Source: Endomychus coccineus (taxonomy: Eukaryota; Arthropoda; Insecta; Coleoptera; Endomychidae). From it: a stretch of 64,000 bases of DNA. The stretch spans positions 148,850,243-148,914,242 of the forward strand of contig OY294067.1 in assembly GCA_958510875.1 (NCBI GenBank), read 5' to 3'. Within the stretch, counting starts at the first letter, position 1. Each line of letters starts with the position of its first letter. Shown piece after piece: positions 31,429 through 47,235 of the stretch. The translations under genes and the position numbers were made by a program. Below the pieces are notes generated by a model. That model saw only the letters and a list, made by a program, of their open reading frames with translations, was not told the DNA's origin and did not search any database.

Positions 31429-32504
31429 ACAAAAACAAAAGAAATTTTAATAAGAAATGGTTATCCCATTGATTTAGTGAATTCGATAACTAAAGACAAG
31501 ATTCATAAATTTTATAACTCATCTGGTGGAATCAATACCAATAATGAGAAATCAAATAATAAGCATGACATATAACTACCATATATTAATGGTCTTTCAG
31601 AAAAAATTTGTAATATAGTGAAACCTTATGACCTACACATATGTCATAAGAGTTATTTGAATCAGAAAAGTCTCTTTACAAAATTAAAAAGCAGCGTACC
31701 TTTCAAAAAAATAACCCATGTGTTTATTCCATCCCTTGCAAAGATTGCGAGAAGGTATACATTGGCCAATCTTCACAATACCTTGGAAAAAGGTTGAATG
31801 ACCACAAATATACCAAAAATTCATCAACTGCGCTCAATAAACATGTAAAAGACACTAACCATACATCCGACTACAACAATACAAAAAATTTAAATATTGA
31901 AACAAACGACAACAAACGTTTGATATTGGAATCTATTCAAATTAAAAAGAACAATTGTGTAAATGACAAAATAGATTCCAATCTTTCGAAACTTCGTAAT
32001 AATCTAATTCAAACTTATCAAAATTTTATTAGTTTGAAGTGCCACTTTCCACTTGTCTATATAAAATTCAACCTAAAAAAGATAAAGTATTATTTAATTA
32101 TGACACTATGAGTAACAATTTTGAGATTAAATTCCATAGAATTATCTAAACTTGAATAGTTGATTATGATAACTAATTCATACAATAATCATAGATATTT
32201 ATAATTGTACAATCTTGATATATCTTGTATTTAATCAAATTCAATCCATTTCAAATTGTAATTAGCCATACATTACTCTTTCACTCACAACCGATCCAAT
32301 GTTTTCTGCAGTTTTAATTGGATCTTAAAACACAAGTCGGCTGCAGACGCATTTCATTAATCGAAATCATCTATTCTTTTCTAAATTACATGGAAACACT
32401 AATCCAGATTTTGATAAAGACAATAAACATTGTCGAAACGTCAAACAGAATTTTTATTTCATTTTCAGTATATATACGAACCAATATACCAAGAAAACAT
32501 ACAA

Positions 32505-32508
<4 letters not shown>
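31429..32508 (+). pseudogene. Penelope-like element: RT end, GIY-YIG domain and 3' region
   Basis: Begins within the PLE reverse transcriptase C-terminal region (RNGYPIDLVNS, KFYNSSGGINTNNE, then [20 protein letters not shown] after a stop), continues into the GIY-YIG endonuclease (SLAKIARRYTLANLH marks a frameshift; the correct frame has YIGQSSQYLGKRL), and keeps the C-terminal KLRNNLIQTYQNFISLKCHF. The 3' UTR matches the copy at 15930-16402 with small deletions, runs past CAGTATATATACG into ATACCAAGAAAACATACAAAT and ends in (TA)n. A better-preserved copy than 15628-16402 on its 5' side, but still 5'-truncated. Confidence 0.75.

Positions 32509-32597
<89 letters not shown>
32509..32597. repeat. 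(TA)n microsatellite 5
   Basis: TA repeat between the PLE 3' region and a truncated Gypsy element. Confidence 0.95.
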
Positions 32598-32599
32598 AT

Positions 32600-35050
32600 C
32601 TTAAATGGAATTAACCAGAAACTATGTCTTAAATCAATTTCACCGAAAATTTGTGGTCACACTATTCTACCAAAAATTGCCTCCATATTTTTGGGAGCTT
32701 CATATTGTGGAATTGGAAGTTTGTGTAATGTTCGCGCATCTGACCATTTGACTTTTTTGCTATTACAATAGGTCTTATATATTTCGTTTTACTTCTTTCA
32801 ATAATATTTTGTTCTAGCATTTCACGGATTTTTTCCCTTACTTTTCCTATATACTTAAATGGAATTGGATAATTTTTGGATTTAAAATCTTTTATTCCTT
32901 TCACCTGAAATTTATGGATATACTATTCACTTGCTATACGAGTTTCGTCTACAATTAGGCCCTTATGTTCTGAAATTATTTTTGATATTATTCCCCTGTA
33001 ATCATCGGACACTTTCATCTGCGAGATTATTCCATTCGAATTTTTGCTATAGTCTTCTATTTCGACCGCATTTATAATATTGCAACCTTACTTTGGTTCG
33101 TCAATACTTTCATCTTCCCCTTTCTCTATCTTCATAATTTCATTTAACAACTTCATTCCTTTTTCCTCGTAATCTATCATAATTACATGCTTTTCTACTT
33201 CATCTGTTCCCATTACAATATCCAATTTCATATTATGTACTATAAATAACTGCATTTCTAGATTTGATTACCCTATTCTAATATTTTCTGTGATCATTTT
33301 TGATATACCCGTTATTTTCTTTTCACTTACATTTATTCAATCTAGTCTTGAAATTTTCAATTGATTTGTTATATTTAATTCTGACACTAGTCCTTCCCTT
33401 ATTAGAGATATTTCTGAACCTGTATCACACAATATTTCTACTTCCTTCCCTTTTAACAAATTCTTTAATTTCATGATAGATTCATTCTCCTCCGTTTCTT
33501 GTTCATTGTCAATGTATTCCCTATGACGTTCGTATAATAATACATTAACTTGGTATTCGTGCTTTACTGAAAATCCTGACTATAATTATTTCGACTCAAA
33601 GAGTCTAACCTTTCCCTTTCATTTCCTATCCTACAATTCATTCCCCTTCGATTATTATTTTCATTTTCATTCTTACCTTGATTCCTATTTTCCCTAAATC
33701 TATCCATATTTCGATTCACATTATTTCCATTCCCATTTTCTCTACGATTATAATTTCGATTCTCATTATTCCTGTATCTATTCTGATAATCATTATTTTG
33801 GGAATTATTGTTATTCCTTCTTTCAAAATTATTCCCCCTATAATTGTTTCTATAGTTATCACATCTATTTCTTTCAACGTTTTGTTGCCTACTTCCTATA
33901 TCATCTCTCCTTCCAATTCCATTCAAATATGTTGATAGCTGGTTCATATTTTTATTATTTGAGATAGATATTGCCTCCGATATCTGATGTTCATATTGCC
34001 TTGATATATACACAACTATCTCTTCCTCTTTCATTCTTGGTTCAAGATACTGAGCTTCATTATACAGAGTTAAAGCATATGCACCCATACTTCTCTTTGT
34101 TTCCTCTATACATTTCTGGGAATACAATTTCCTCTACACTTCGATTGCTCATTTTCTCCTCAACAATTCCTCAAAAATTCTCCAATAAATTCATCCAAAC
34201 TATTCAACTCTCTCTCTCTTTACAATTAAACCATAGCAGTGGTCCATCTACCAATCTTTCACTTATCATTTTTTTCATTTTCTCTATATTCCTAACATAC
34301 TGTACTTCATTTCTTAAATCTTTCAGAAATATACATGGGTGTAGTTTTCTAATATTCCCATCAAATTCAATTGTGCTACCATAACCCACATTTTGGTATT
34401 CTACTTGCATTCTCTCTTCTGATCTACTCTCAATTCTTTTTATTCTTTCATCCTGTTCATTTATCATTCTATCCTGAATTTCTTTTATACTTCGTACATT
34501 TTGTTCATATTCTCTTCGATGTTTTTCCCCATATCACTCACTCGATTTTCAATAACATCTATTTCTTTTTCTACATTATTGAACTTTCTATTTACAAAGC
34601 TATTATATTCATCTAATTTATCATCTATTCTTTCCTCAACGTGTTTTCTTATTTCGTTTTTATCTGTTTCAATTACTTTCATTATTTCCTCAGTTCTTTC
34701 ATTAAATTTATCATTCATCTCTTAATTTCATCTCGTATATCATTCATACCTTGTTCAATTTTAGCATCCGTTTCATTTGTACTCTCTTTTATCTCATTAA
34801 CTTTCATATTTAATCATCCAAGCAGTTTCATCATTTGCGTTTGATTATCATTCACTACTGGCATTTTCTCTACACTTACCATTTCACCATTTTCAAATCC
34901 TAACAATTCTGGAGTAACCTGTCTATCACCTACCATTTTATTTCCCTTATTAATAAACCTAGTTTTCCTAATTTCTCACTCATTTCTTCCATTTATCACG
35001 CGGCTCTCTTTGAATTCACCTTTTCAAAATGGGCCACACGTTGAGCGCCA
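32600..35050 (-). pseudogene. Ty3/Gypsy retrotransposon, 5' half (gag, protease, start of RT)
   Basis: Minus-strand element cut off inside reverse transcriptase by the PLE/(TA)n junction. From its 5' side: primer-binding site; a gag with a coiled-coil-like first part (34718-34204) and an Asn/Arg-rich tail (33935-33640, many NRN, NNN and YRNN runs); the aspartic protease motif ILCDTGSEISLI at ~33450-33410; then the RT entry region (PIPFKYIGKVREKI, IIERSKTKYIRPIVIAKK) at ~32870-32740. Several stops and shifts. The catalytic RT motif, RNase H and integrase are missing. Dead copy. Confidence 0.75.
35033..35050 (-). promoter_or_regulatory. Gypsy primer-binding site
   Basis: On the minus strand TGGCGCTCAACGTGTGGC starts two bases after the LTR end ...TTCTTAACA. 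TGGCGC... is the usual start of a site complementary to a tRNA 3' end in Gypsy elements. Confidence 0.65.
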
Positions 35051-35052
35051 TT

Positions 35053-36200
35053 TGTTAAGAATACTTTTTACTGAGATTATTTAATTTTAAATGAATTCTA
35101 TTTGTTATCGGATTTCCTTCCTCCGGTTAGCTCTTATTTTTTTTATTTTATTTCAATACACTCTGATTGATTGATATTAATATGGGATGGAATAAAACCT
35201 TATTTAAAATGTTAAAACTCTGTTTATCTATTTATAGATATAACATTATATATTATTACCAAATCTTTCTATGTTTGCTTTATACAAATTTACTCTATGG
35301 TCACAATGCTCAACCTCACAATTTTCTTATTATAATATACAACTATCGAGTGAATGGAATGTTTCTAATTGCTATAAGAATTTCAAATGGTTTTATAAAA
35401 TGATTACTTTTTAATGGACTCACTTGTTATATCTCATTGATTATTGGAATAAATGTTGGTAATCTTCCGTTGGTGTTGATATCCTCTTCTATTATTTTCA
35501 TTTAGAATTCACAAAAACACATTTACTCGGCTATTAACTATGTGCGTGCACATTCATAGGTAACAATTGTTGATATTCCCTCTAATTTAGGAATGTGTTG
35601 ATATTTTCGTTGATACTGGTTTTTATTCTTCTTAAAATATGAAAACTTTGTTGGTTGTAACTAACTGAAACTGCAATTGGACTTGGTTCTTCTCCGATGT
35701 CTCTTTATAAAATAACTTTGATTATGTTAACCTTTATCGAAGTAGAACTGGAAAATTTACCAACACTTTAACTGCTTCGTAGGAAAAACTAATAAAAACT
35801 TTGGTTATGTTGTTGCCGTCCAGCTTAGAATTCACAAAAACACATTTACTCCGCTATTAACTATGTGCGTGCACATTCATAGGTAACAATTGTTGATATT
35901 CCCTCTAATTTAGGAATGTGTTGATATTTTTGTTGATAATGGTTTTTATTCTTCTTAAAATATGAAAACTTTGTTGGTTGTAACTAACTGAAACTGCAAT
36001 TGGGACTTGGTTCTTCTCCGATGTCTCTTTATGAAACAACTTTGATTATGTTAACCTTTATCGAAGTAGAACTGGAAAATTTACCAACACTTTAACTGCT
36101 TCGTAGGAAAAACTAATGAAAACTTTGGTTATGTTGTTGCCGTCCAGCTTAGGTTCAGCTCCGATGTTTAATTTGAGTTGCGCAGAGAGAAATATTCTTT
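35053..36200 (-). repeat. Gypsy 5' LTR region (outer end undetermined)
   Basis: The LTR begins on the plus strand with TGTTAAGAATAC at 35053. Its other end is not clear; a 323-bp tandem duplication lies within the following kilobase. No second LTR is present because the element is truncated. Confidence 0.45.
35504..36149. repeat. 323-bp tandem duplication
   Basis: Two direct copies (35504-35826, 35827-36149), each starting AGAATTCACAAAAACAC and ending GTTGCCGTCCAGCTT, with only a few substitutions. No coding content. Confidence 0.85.
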
Positions 36201-36780
36201 TCAGATGTTGATGGCGAACTAAACTAGCTTTCCTTCATTTGCCTTCTATAGGGCCCACAAAAGGAAGCTTGTTTTCATTTTATTCGACAAATATGGTAAT
36301 TATTTCTGAATGTCTAGTCAGCTATTCTCATTGTTGTAATTGACAGTTGTCTTAGTCGTTATATTGACCAATAGGAATTAAGTATTTTGAAATATTTGAT
36401 ATTTTGAAGATTTTCTAATTGATTAGAGTTATTGTTCAATCTACTTTATGAATTCTTATTATCAACATTTTTCCTCACATTTTGATATATAATAACCTAC
36501 AATAAGGTTCCAATTAACCTAAAGATTTTCATTATTAGACCTATTTTGACAGTTGTCATTTCTTAAATTTACTACATCATTTTAAATATGAATAAAACTT
36601 ATACAATTTTGTATAACTGAAACGTCTTAATACTAGCTCACACTTATGACATATTCTTAATCTATTACAGTAGTTTGCTATCTTCAGATAGTCTTTAAAT
36701 CATTTGAATTATGATTTTCTCACTTTGTAGTACTGTGTGTTTTTCTACTTTTCACTATTACTTCTTTACACTCTTACAAA
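36200..36780. other. No recognisable gene
   Basis: AT-rich sequence with no array, terminal repeat or protein segment I recognise. Confidence 0.45.
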
Positions 36781-36781
36781 C

Positions 36782-36979
36782 AGCAGAGAAGAACGGAGTT
36801 TCGAAAGTGGAAGGAAAATGGACAAAATATCAAGATCTCCTGTTCGAGCTCTGCACGCTATACTATGGCCACAAGGTTGTATCAGTGGTTCTGATCATCG
36901 GTGTTTTGAGCGGAATTCGCGCAGATCTTGATAGACCGGATGCAATCATTTTGGGTTCAATTAGAATAGTAAGGGCATA

Positions 36980-36981
<2 letters not shown>
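36782..36981 (+). pseudogene. R4-like LINE, ~200-bp fragment
   Basis: Matches the endonuclease/C-terminal part of the LINE (KWTKYQDLLFEL, then HKVVSVVLIIGVLSGI) with an internal deletion before RADLDRPDAIILGSIRI. It stops in the codons for ...RAYD at a (TA)n tract, earlier than the normal LINE 3' end. Confidence 0.75.

Positions 36982-37062
<81 letters not shown>
36982..37062. repeat. (TA)n microsatellite 6
   Basis: TA repeat between the LINE fragment and the first minus-strand tRNA-like unit, which is truncated at CTTAAGTTA. Confidence 0.95.
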
Positions 37063-37063
<1 letters not shown>

Positions 37064-37155
37064 CTTAAGAGATATAGAATTAAATTTTCTGAATTATGAA
37101 AATAACTTAGATAATTTAACATAGGATTATAAAGATGAATAAACGTAAAAGATTG

Positions 37156-37228
37156 AACCATAGGCGGGATTCGAACCCACATTTCTGGATTTCTAGTCCA
37201 GGGTGTTTACCAATTACACCACTTCGGT
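37156..37228 (-). tRNA. tRNA-like sequence, anticodon AGA, copy a
   Basis: 73 nt that fold as a cloverleaf: acceptor ACCGAAG/CTATGGT with one A-A mismatch and one G-U pair, D stem GTGT/ACAC, anticodon stem CTGGA/TCCAG with loop CTAGAAA, variable loop AAAT, T stem GTGGG/CCCGC with loop TTCGAAT. A-box and B-box (GGTTCGAATCC) are good and a TTTT follows. The loop gives AGA, a serine anticodon, but a true Ser tRNA has a long variable arm. The D and anticodon arms recall Gln tRNA. Probably a tRNA-derived repeat, not a decoding tRNA. Confidence 0.5.
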
Positions 37229-37632
37229 CCTGTTAGATTTTTATATTTTTGTAAATATAAACCTCTGAAAGGATAGTAGATCATTGATGAACACAATGCA
37301 ATTCGATGCCCTACCATAGATCAACTATTCACGCACATTCATCTGAAGTTCAGTCGTTTTTTTTTTGAAGTAAGGATTGTAGGTTAGTACTGCTATGGTT
37401 GGCAGTTACTTGACAGTTCTTATTCAAATGACAGCATCCCGGTTCTTATATATTTCAATAGAACTGACTGAGAATTGTTCTGGTTAATTATAAACAAGTT
37501 CAAAGTTTCTTTGCCTAATTGGCCACTATCGTGAATGTAACTTAACAGATAAAGAATTAAATTTTCTGAATTATGAAGATAACTTAGATAATTTAACATA
37601 GGATTATAAAGATGAATAAACGTGAAAGATTG

Positions 37633-37705
37633 AACCATAGGCGGGATTCGAACCCACATTTCTGGATTTCTAGTCCAGGGTGTTTACCAATTACACCACT
37701 TCGGT
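37633..37705 (-). tRNA. tRNA-like sequence, anticodon AGA, copy b
   Basis: Identical in layout to copy a, 477 bp away on the same strand, with the same acceptor mismatch. Confidence 0.5.
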
Positions 37706-37778
37706 CCTGTTAGATTTTTATATTTTTGTAAATATAAACCTCTGAAAGGATAGTAGATCATTGATGAACACAATGCGA

Positions 37779-37818
37779 TAGAAATCCAGAAATGTGGGTT
37801 CGAATCCCGCCTATGGTT
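37779..37818 (+). tRNA. tRNA-like 3' half at the inversion junction (pseudo)
   Basis: Starts in the anticodon loop (TAGAAATCCAG) and keeps the T arm and 3' acceptor strand. The 5' half was lost where the array changes orientation. Confidence 0.5.
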
Positions 37819-38218
37819 CAATCTTTTACGTTTATTCATCTTTATAATCCTATGTTAAATTATCTAAGTTATCTTCATAATTCAGAAAATTTAATTCTAT
37901 ATCTCTTAAGTTACATACACGATAGTAGCCAATTAGGCAAAGAAACTTTAAACTTGTTTATAATTAACCAGAACAATTCTCAGTCAGTTCTATTGAAATA
38001 TATAAGAACCGGGATGCTGTCATTTGAATAAGAACTGTCAAGTAACTGCCAACCATAGCAGTACTAACCTACAATCCTTACTTCAAAAAACGACTGAACT
38101 TCAGATGAATGAGCGTGAATAGTTGATCTATGGTAGGGCATCGAATCGCATTGTGTTCATCAATGATCTACTATCCTTTCAGAGGTTTATATTTACAAAA
38201 ATATAAAAATCTAACAGG

Positions 38219-38291
38219 ACCGAAGTGGTGTAATTGGTAAACACCCTGGACTAGAAATCCAGAAATGTGGGTTCGAATCCCGTCTATGGTT
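38219..38291 (+). tRNA. tRNA-like sequence, anticodon AGA, copy c
   Basis: Full 73-nt copy; T stem closes with GTGGG/CCCGT (one G-U instead of G-C). Confidence 0.5.
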
Positions 38292-38691
38292 CAATCTTTT
38301 ACGTTTATTCATCTTTATAATCCTATGTTAAATTATCTAAGTTATCTTCATAATTCAGAAAATTTGATTCTATATCTCTTAAGTTACATACACGATAGTG
38401 GCCAATTAGGCAAAGAAACTTTAAACTTGTTTATAATTAACCAGAACAATTCTCAGTCAGTTCTATTGAAATATATAAGAACCGGGATGCTGTCATTTGA
38501 ATAAGAACTGTCAAGTAACTGCCAACCATAGCAGTACTAACCTACAATCCTTACTTCAAAGAACGACTGAACTTCAGATAAATGTGCGTGAATAGTTGAT
38601 CTATGGTAGGGCATCGAATCGCATTGTGTTCATCAATGATCTACTATCCTTTCAGAGGTTTATATTTACAAAAATATAAAAATCTAACAGG

Positions 38692-38764
38692 ACCGAAGTG
38701 GTGTAATTGGTAAACACCCTGGACTAGAAATCCAGAAATGTGGGTTCGAATCCCGCCTATGGTT
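38692..38764 (+). tRNA. tRNA-like sequence, anticodon AGA, copy d
   Basis: Full 73-nt copy, exactly 473 bp after copy c. Confidence 0.5.
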
Positions 38765-38860
38765 CAATCTTTTACGTTTATTCATCTTTATAATCCTATG
38801 TTAAATTATCTAAGTTATCTTCATAATTCAGAAAATTTAATTCTATATCTCTTAAGTTAC

Positions 38861-39053
<193 letters not shown>

Positions 39054-39118
39054 TGTTCATCAATGATCTACTATCCTTTCAGAGGTTTATATTTACAAAA
39101 ATGTAAAAATCTAACAGG

Positions 39119-39192
39119 ACCGAAGTGGTGTAATTGGTAATACACCCTGGACTAGAAATCCAGAAATGTGTGTTCGAATCCCGCCTATGGTT
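39119..39192 (+). tRNA. tRNA-like sequence, anticodon AGA, copy e
   Basis: 74 nt; the D loop has one extra base (GGTAATACACC), which gives a better D-stem pairing, but the T stem has a G-to-T change (GTGTG) that breaks one pair. Confidence 0.45.
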
Positions 39193-39284
39193 CAATCTTT
39201 TACGTTTATTCATCTTTATAATCCTATGTTAAATTATCTACGTTATCTTCATAATTCAGAAAATTTAATTCTATATCTCTTAAG

Positions 39285-43144
<3,860 letters not shown>

Positions 43145-43224
<80 letters not shown>
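43145..43224. repeat. (TA)n microsatellite 9
   Basis: TA repeat at the 3' end of the full-length LINE, the other half of the split target tract. Confidence 0.95.
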
Positions 43225-43227
<3 letters not shown>

Positions 43228-43239
43228 AAGCGACGACTT

Positions 43240-44225
43240 CTGGGTCATTTTTTACCCTATACATTTTCTTACAGAAATGGGTATACATTTGGTTTTACTT
43301 CACAATTGGCGCATATTTACTTTTATGTATACGTTTTTTTTAATTTTGCAATGTACAGTGATGTATTGACGTGTTCCGGGACAAGATAATAACTTAAAGT
43401 TCGTGTACATACTTATTTCAAATTGCTAGGATCTTACATATATTGTTTTCTGAACATAAACAGTAATTTTCTCAAATATGTATACTACAATAAACAAGAA
43501 TTTTGAAGAAGTATGTTTTTGGTGGTTGTTTCTCTAATGGCGACTTCCGGGACAACTAAATATATGGGATCATGCTTTTACTAATCAAAGACCTATTTTG
43601 ACTCAATATCTTTCGATAAAATAGAGACCACGCTTCTAAAAAAATCTGTTTTGTAGATTAGAACATAGTGAATTTAATAGTATTTCTTGCATTATATACG
43701 TTTAAATATTTAAATATTCAAATTGTCATTTGTTCATTTTTTGTCCTACAAATTTTCTTACAGAAATAGGTATACATTTGGTTCTCCTTCACAATCAGCC
43801 CATATTCACCTTTATGTATACTTTTTTGTAAATTTTTCAACGTATAGTGTCGTATCGACGTGTTCCGGGACATTAATATGGAATTCAGGATAATAACTTA
43901 AAGTCCTTATCCATACTTATTTCAAATTGCTAGGATCTCGCATATTTTGTTTTCTGAACATAAATATCAATTGTCTTGTATATGCATAGTACAATAAATT
44001 GGAATTGAAAATAAAATCTTTTTGTTGGTTATTTCTCTAATGGCGACTTCCGGGACAACTGAATATATGGGTTCATGCTTTTATAAATCAAAGACCTATA
44101 TTGACTCAATATCTTCCGATAAAGTGAAGACCCCTTTTAGAAAAAAAATTAGTTTTTCAGATTGGAACATAGTGGACATGATAGTATTTTTTGCATTATA
44201 TACGTTGTGGGTTCGAACAAGAAAA
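43240..44225 (+). repeat. Diverged ~490-bp direct duplication
   Basis: Two direct copies starting near 43244 and 43733. Shared blocks: CATTTTCTTACAGAAATGGG, GACGTGTTCCGGGACA, TTATTTCAAATTGCTAGGATC, and TTTCTCTAATGGCGACTTCC. Copies differ by many substitutions and small indels. No coding frame is conserved between them. Confidence 0.75.
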
Positions 44226-44469
44226 TAAATATTTATGTAATTCAGTTGTTATTGTTTGTTATCAATCAACAACAACAAATACTATTAGCATGCAGCTGAA
44301 TGAAAATGAATTCTTAGTATCAGATAATCAGGCAAACTGTAAAAACACAAAAATTGCATATTTTCAGAAAAGCTCATTTCCGAGCAAAATACTGCAATAG
44401 CTTACGACTAATTTCATTTATTGAAGTTGTACAAACATTTTCAGACATACCTAGATTAGCATGTTCAAA

Positions 44470-45290
44470 AACATTTTCCTACTACTGCCCATGAAGTACT
44501 AACTTCACTTCACAAAGATACATTTGACGTACTATGGCATACAAAAATTCTTTACGCAACAGTGCGTAAAGTGACGTTAATAAGGGTAAAAATACTACTA
44601 GTGTTTCATGATTCAAAAAAGTTGCTTTACACACAAGTTGCAAGCAAATTTTTTCCAACTACCGTGAAATATATCTTTTAAAATAGAACATTTTTTCTGA
44701 AATGATGCATCTTGTAAAGACCGAGAGAGGCGGCCAACATGGCGACCGCCGGCCGCTATTGTCGAGGGCTAGGATGACATCGAAATTTGACAAAACACAC
44801 GTTACGTAGATAGAAAATACAAAACGATACGGGTTTTCCGAAATTGGTTTGAGGTGGGAATTGGGAGTTGAAAGTTTGTAGAGTCTGATTCGATACAAAT
44901 TTTCTGGCCAGTACTATTCTCTAAACTAAGAGAATTCCACGAAAACAGGTATATTTTGGCATGTCCAGACCCATTATTTTTTTAGCCTTATTGTCGTTAC
45001 TCTACGCACTAGTGCGTAAAGAATATATTTTACGAACTAGTGTGTAAAATTTAACTTCAAACACTGCACGGCGAGCGTTATTCCTTTGCTGGCGGTAGTA
45101 GGAAAGAAGTAAGTTTTGGGCAGGACCTGTCAAAATATACCCGCTTTCGTCGAAATCTCCTACATTGGAGAATACGACTGGCGAGAAAATATGTACCGAA
45201 TCAGAATCTAAGTACTTTTAACTTCCAATTGCCAGTTCAGAGTTGGGTCAGTATGCTCCCACTCAACGGAAAACCCTCAGAACAACAGAA
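44470..45290. repeat. Compound inverted repeat with ACTAGT palindromes
   Basis: Two sets of inverted arms: ~44470-44580 against ~45000-45120 (TTTTCCTACTACTGCC; TTCTTTACGC...AGTGCGTAAAG), and ~44835-44985 against ~45110-45285 (GATACAAATTTTCTGGCCAG; GGTATATTTTGGCA). Short palindromes of the form TTTACG.ACTAGTG.GTAAA occur at 44551-44570, 45001-45020 and 45028-45049. No coding content; probably a non-autonomous DNA element. Confidence 0.55.
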
Positions 45291-46985
45291 ACAACTACTC
45301 CGAGGACACATGCCCATACCACTTCCGGCATTTGACTACACTTTTCATCTCTCAATTGTTCGTTGTGAGAAAATATAAAAATGTATGTTTTCACTATCAC
45401 CTGCCATATTGCAACCCCTGTAAAGATATTCGTAACCTAAACTAACCACCTGAAGAGCCCCAACATGTCGAAACCTGTAGTGAACTGACTCCGGATCCCT
45501 ATGCCTTCAGCCACGCCAGGACAAGGATCTATACAGGGGTTATTATATTCCTGTAGCACGTTGGTGATCTTCACAAGTAACACATTTGTTTTTAGGTTCT
45601 TTCAACATACCAAATACAGAATGATTTCTCGTTTCCATCAAAATTGTCTCGTAGTTTAATAAACTATTGCAGAAATGTTTTCTTCAGGTGAAACCCCATT
45701 TATTCTGAATTCTGTCAGGATATTTGATGAACCCTAACTATTGGATTAAGAAAAGATGTAGGTAGTACGTAACATTTATTGAAAAATAAAGATAGAAAAT
45801 ATTTTTTCTTTATAACATACATGAAAATGTGTAGAGATGTTGGGACTAGTAAAAACTATTGGGACAAACAAAATGTCCTCTGGCCATTTAAATTATGCAT
45901 TTGCATTATTTTAAACGGAATGCCGTATATATTTTTATGACTTTAAAAATATTGTATTATTAAAAATGCAAGTTTGTTTTCTGTAGCTCAAAAACGCGAT
46001 GTTTAATTGTTTTTCTGAAAGTTGGATTAATCCAACAGAAAAACTGAAAGAAACATTTTTTATGTAACATTTTTTCCTGCATGGAAAATGAAAAAGTGAG
46101 GTGTGAATTGCTGGTGGAATACCCTGTACAGGGTGACGGAAAAAAACATATATCTTCACTAAAAAAAAATAGAAAAAAGGTTTAATAAGGGTCTGACAAT
46201 ATGCAAAATTCTTCACACAATTCTCTCGATTTCACTAAAATGCTCAACGCGTAGTGTCATACGGCTATTTGAACCAAACTTTTGCGATATATGTTTGTTA
46301 CATTTCAACGGCATCAATATTTGCCGTTTTTCAACTAGGACCCTATGGTATATGTTGTAGCTAGTTTTTTCAAAAATGAGGCAGATGAATTCAATTTCAA
46401 CGGAAAACACGGTTCTCATAAGATTACATGGTATCATAACAATTCGGATGCTAACAGTCTTTTACATTGAATTGAATTTGAAGGAATACAATTTAGCCAT
46501 GTAAAAAATAGGAAGTCAATTTAAATTTAAAGGCGTATGGAACTAAAATGCTTTTAAATGATTTCAAATGCAGACTTATACCATATAAATGAAATTGTAA
46601 CTTGAATGAACTGTATTTTTTTGTTTTGAAAAATTTTACTTGTTCCACTTGCAAAATTGAGTGTAGTTCCTAAAAAATAAGTTAGTAGGACATATTACAC
46701 ATCAGATTGGTTATCGAAGGAATACGTGCATGAATTTATTTCGGAATCTCATATAATAGCAGTCTATAAAATAATTTTTCTGTGTATTATGTTTAATTGT
46801 TTTCAATTTCTTACACACTATGTTTTACGCCGAACAAGAAGAGCACATTATTATATTCACAAAGCAAAATTGTTAAATAGTGCAATGCGAAGCCGATGGT
46901 CCGTTTATGATGCGCGAAGGGTACCTGGGTCGCCCTTTTATTAGAGATTATGATTCATGGATTGCTCGCTACACTCTCTGTCACA
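45291..46985. other. No recognisable gene
   Basis: AT-rich with only short frames. A decayed element tip reading CCCTGTACAGGGTGACGG lies at ~46120. The 45447-45485 stretch resembles a degenerate hammerhead (see findings). Confidence 0.4.
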
Positions 46986-47235
46986 TTATAAATTCAACAA
47001 ACAAACTATGTGATAAAGATTTGTTTGGGAAAACAGAACTTACGTCCGTCGAACTATGAAAAACTAACAATCTGCTTTAATAAGATGATAGAATTGCCTC
47101 CCTCGAACTCTATAATTTCAAATTCAACAAACTACGTATTACAAATATGTTCGGGAGAAGAGAACTTATGTGCGTGGAACTATGGAAAACCAACAATTAA
47201 TAATATGATTTAATCGAAACCCTCGAACTCAATCA
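46986..47235 (+). repeat. Diverged ~125-bp direct duplication
   Basis: Two copies sharing AAATTCAACAAAC, GAACTTA.GT.CGT.GAACTAT and AAACCCTCGAACTC / GCCTCCCTCGAACTC. Confidence 0.5.

Noticed and set aside
33678..33935. Plus-strand Ile/Ser-rich frame
   Set aside because: It is the complement of the Asn/Arg-rich gag tail of the minus-strand Gypsy element.
37792..38504. Repeated ~79-aa frames starting MWVRIP in the 473-bp units
   Set aside because: They start inside the T arm of the tRNA-like sequence and track the repeat, not a protein; the same repeat is non-coding where it has indels.
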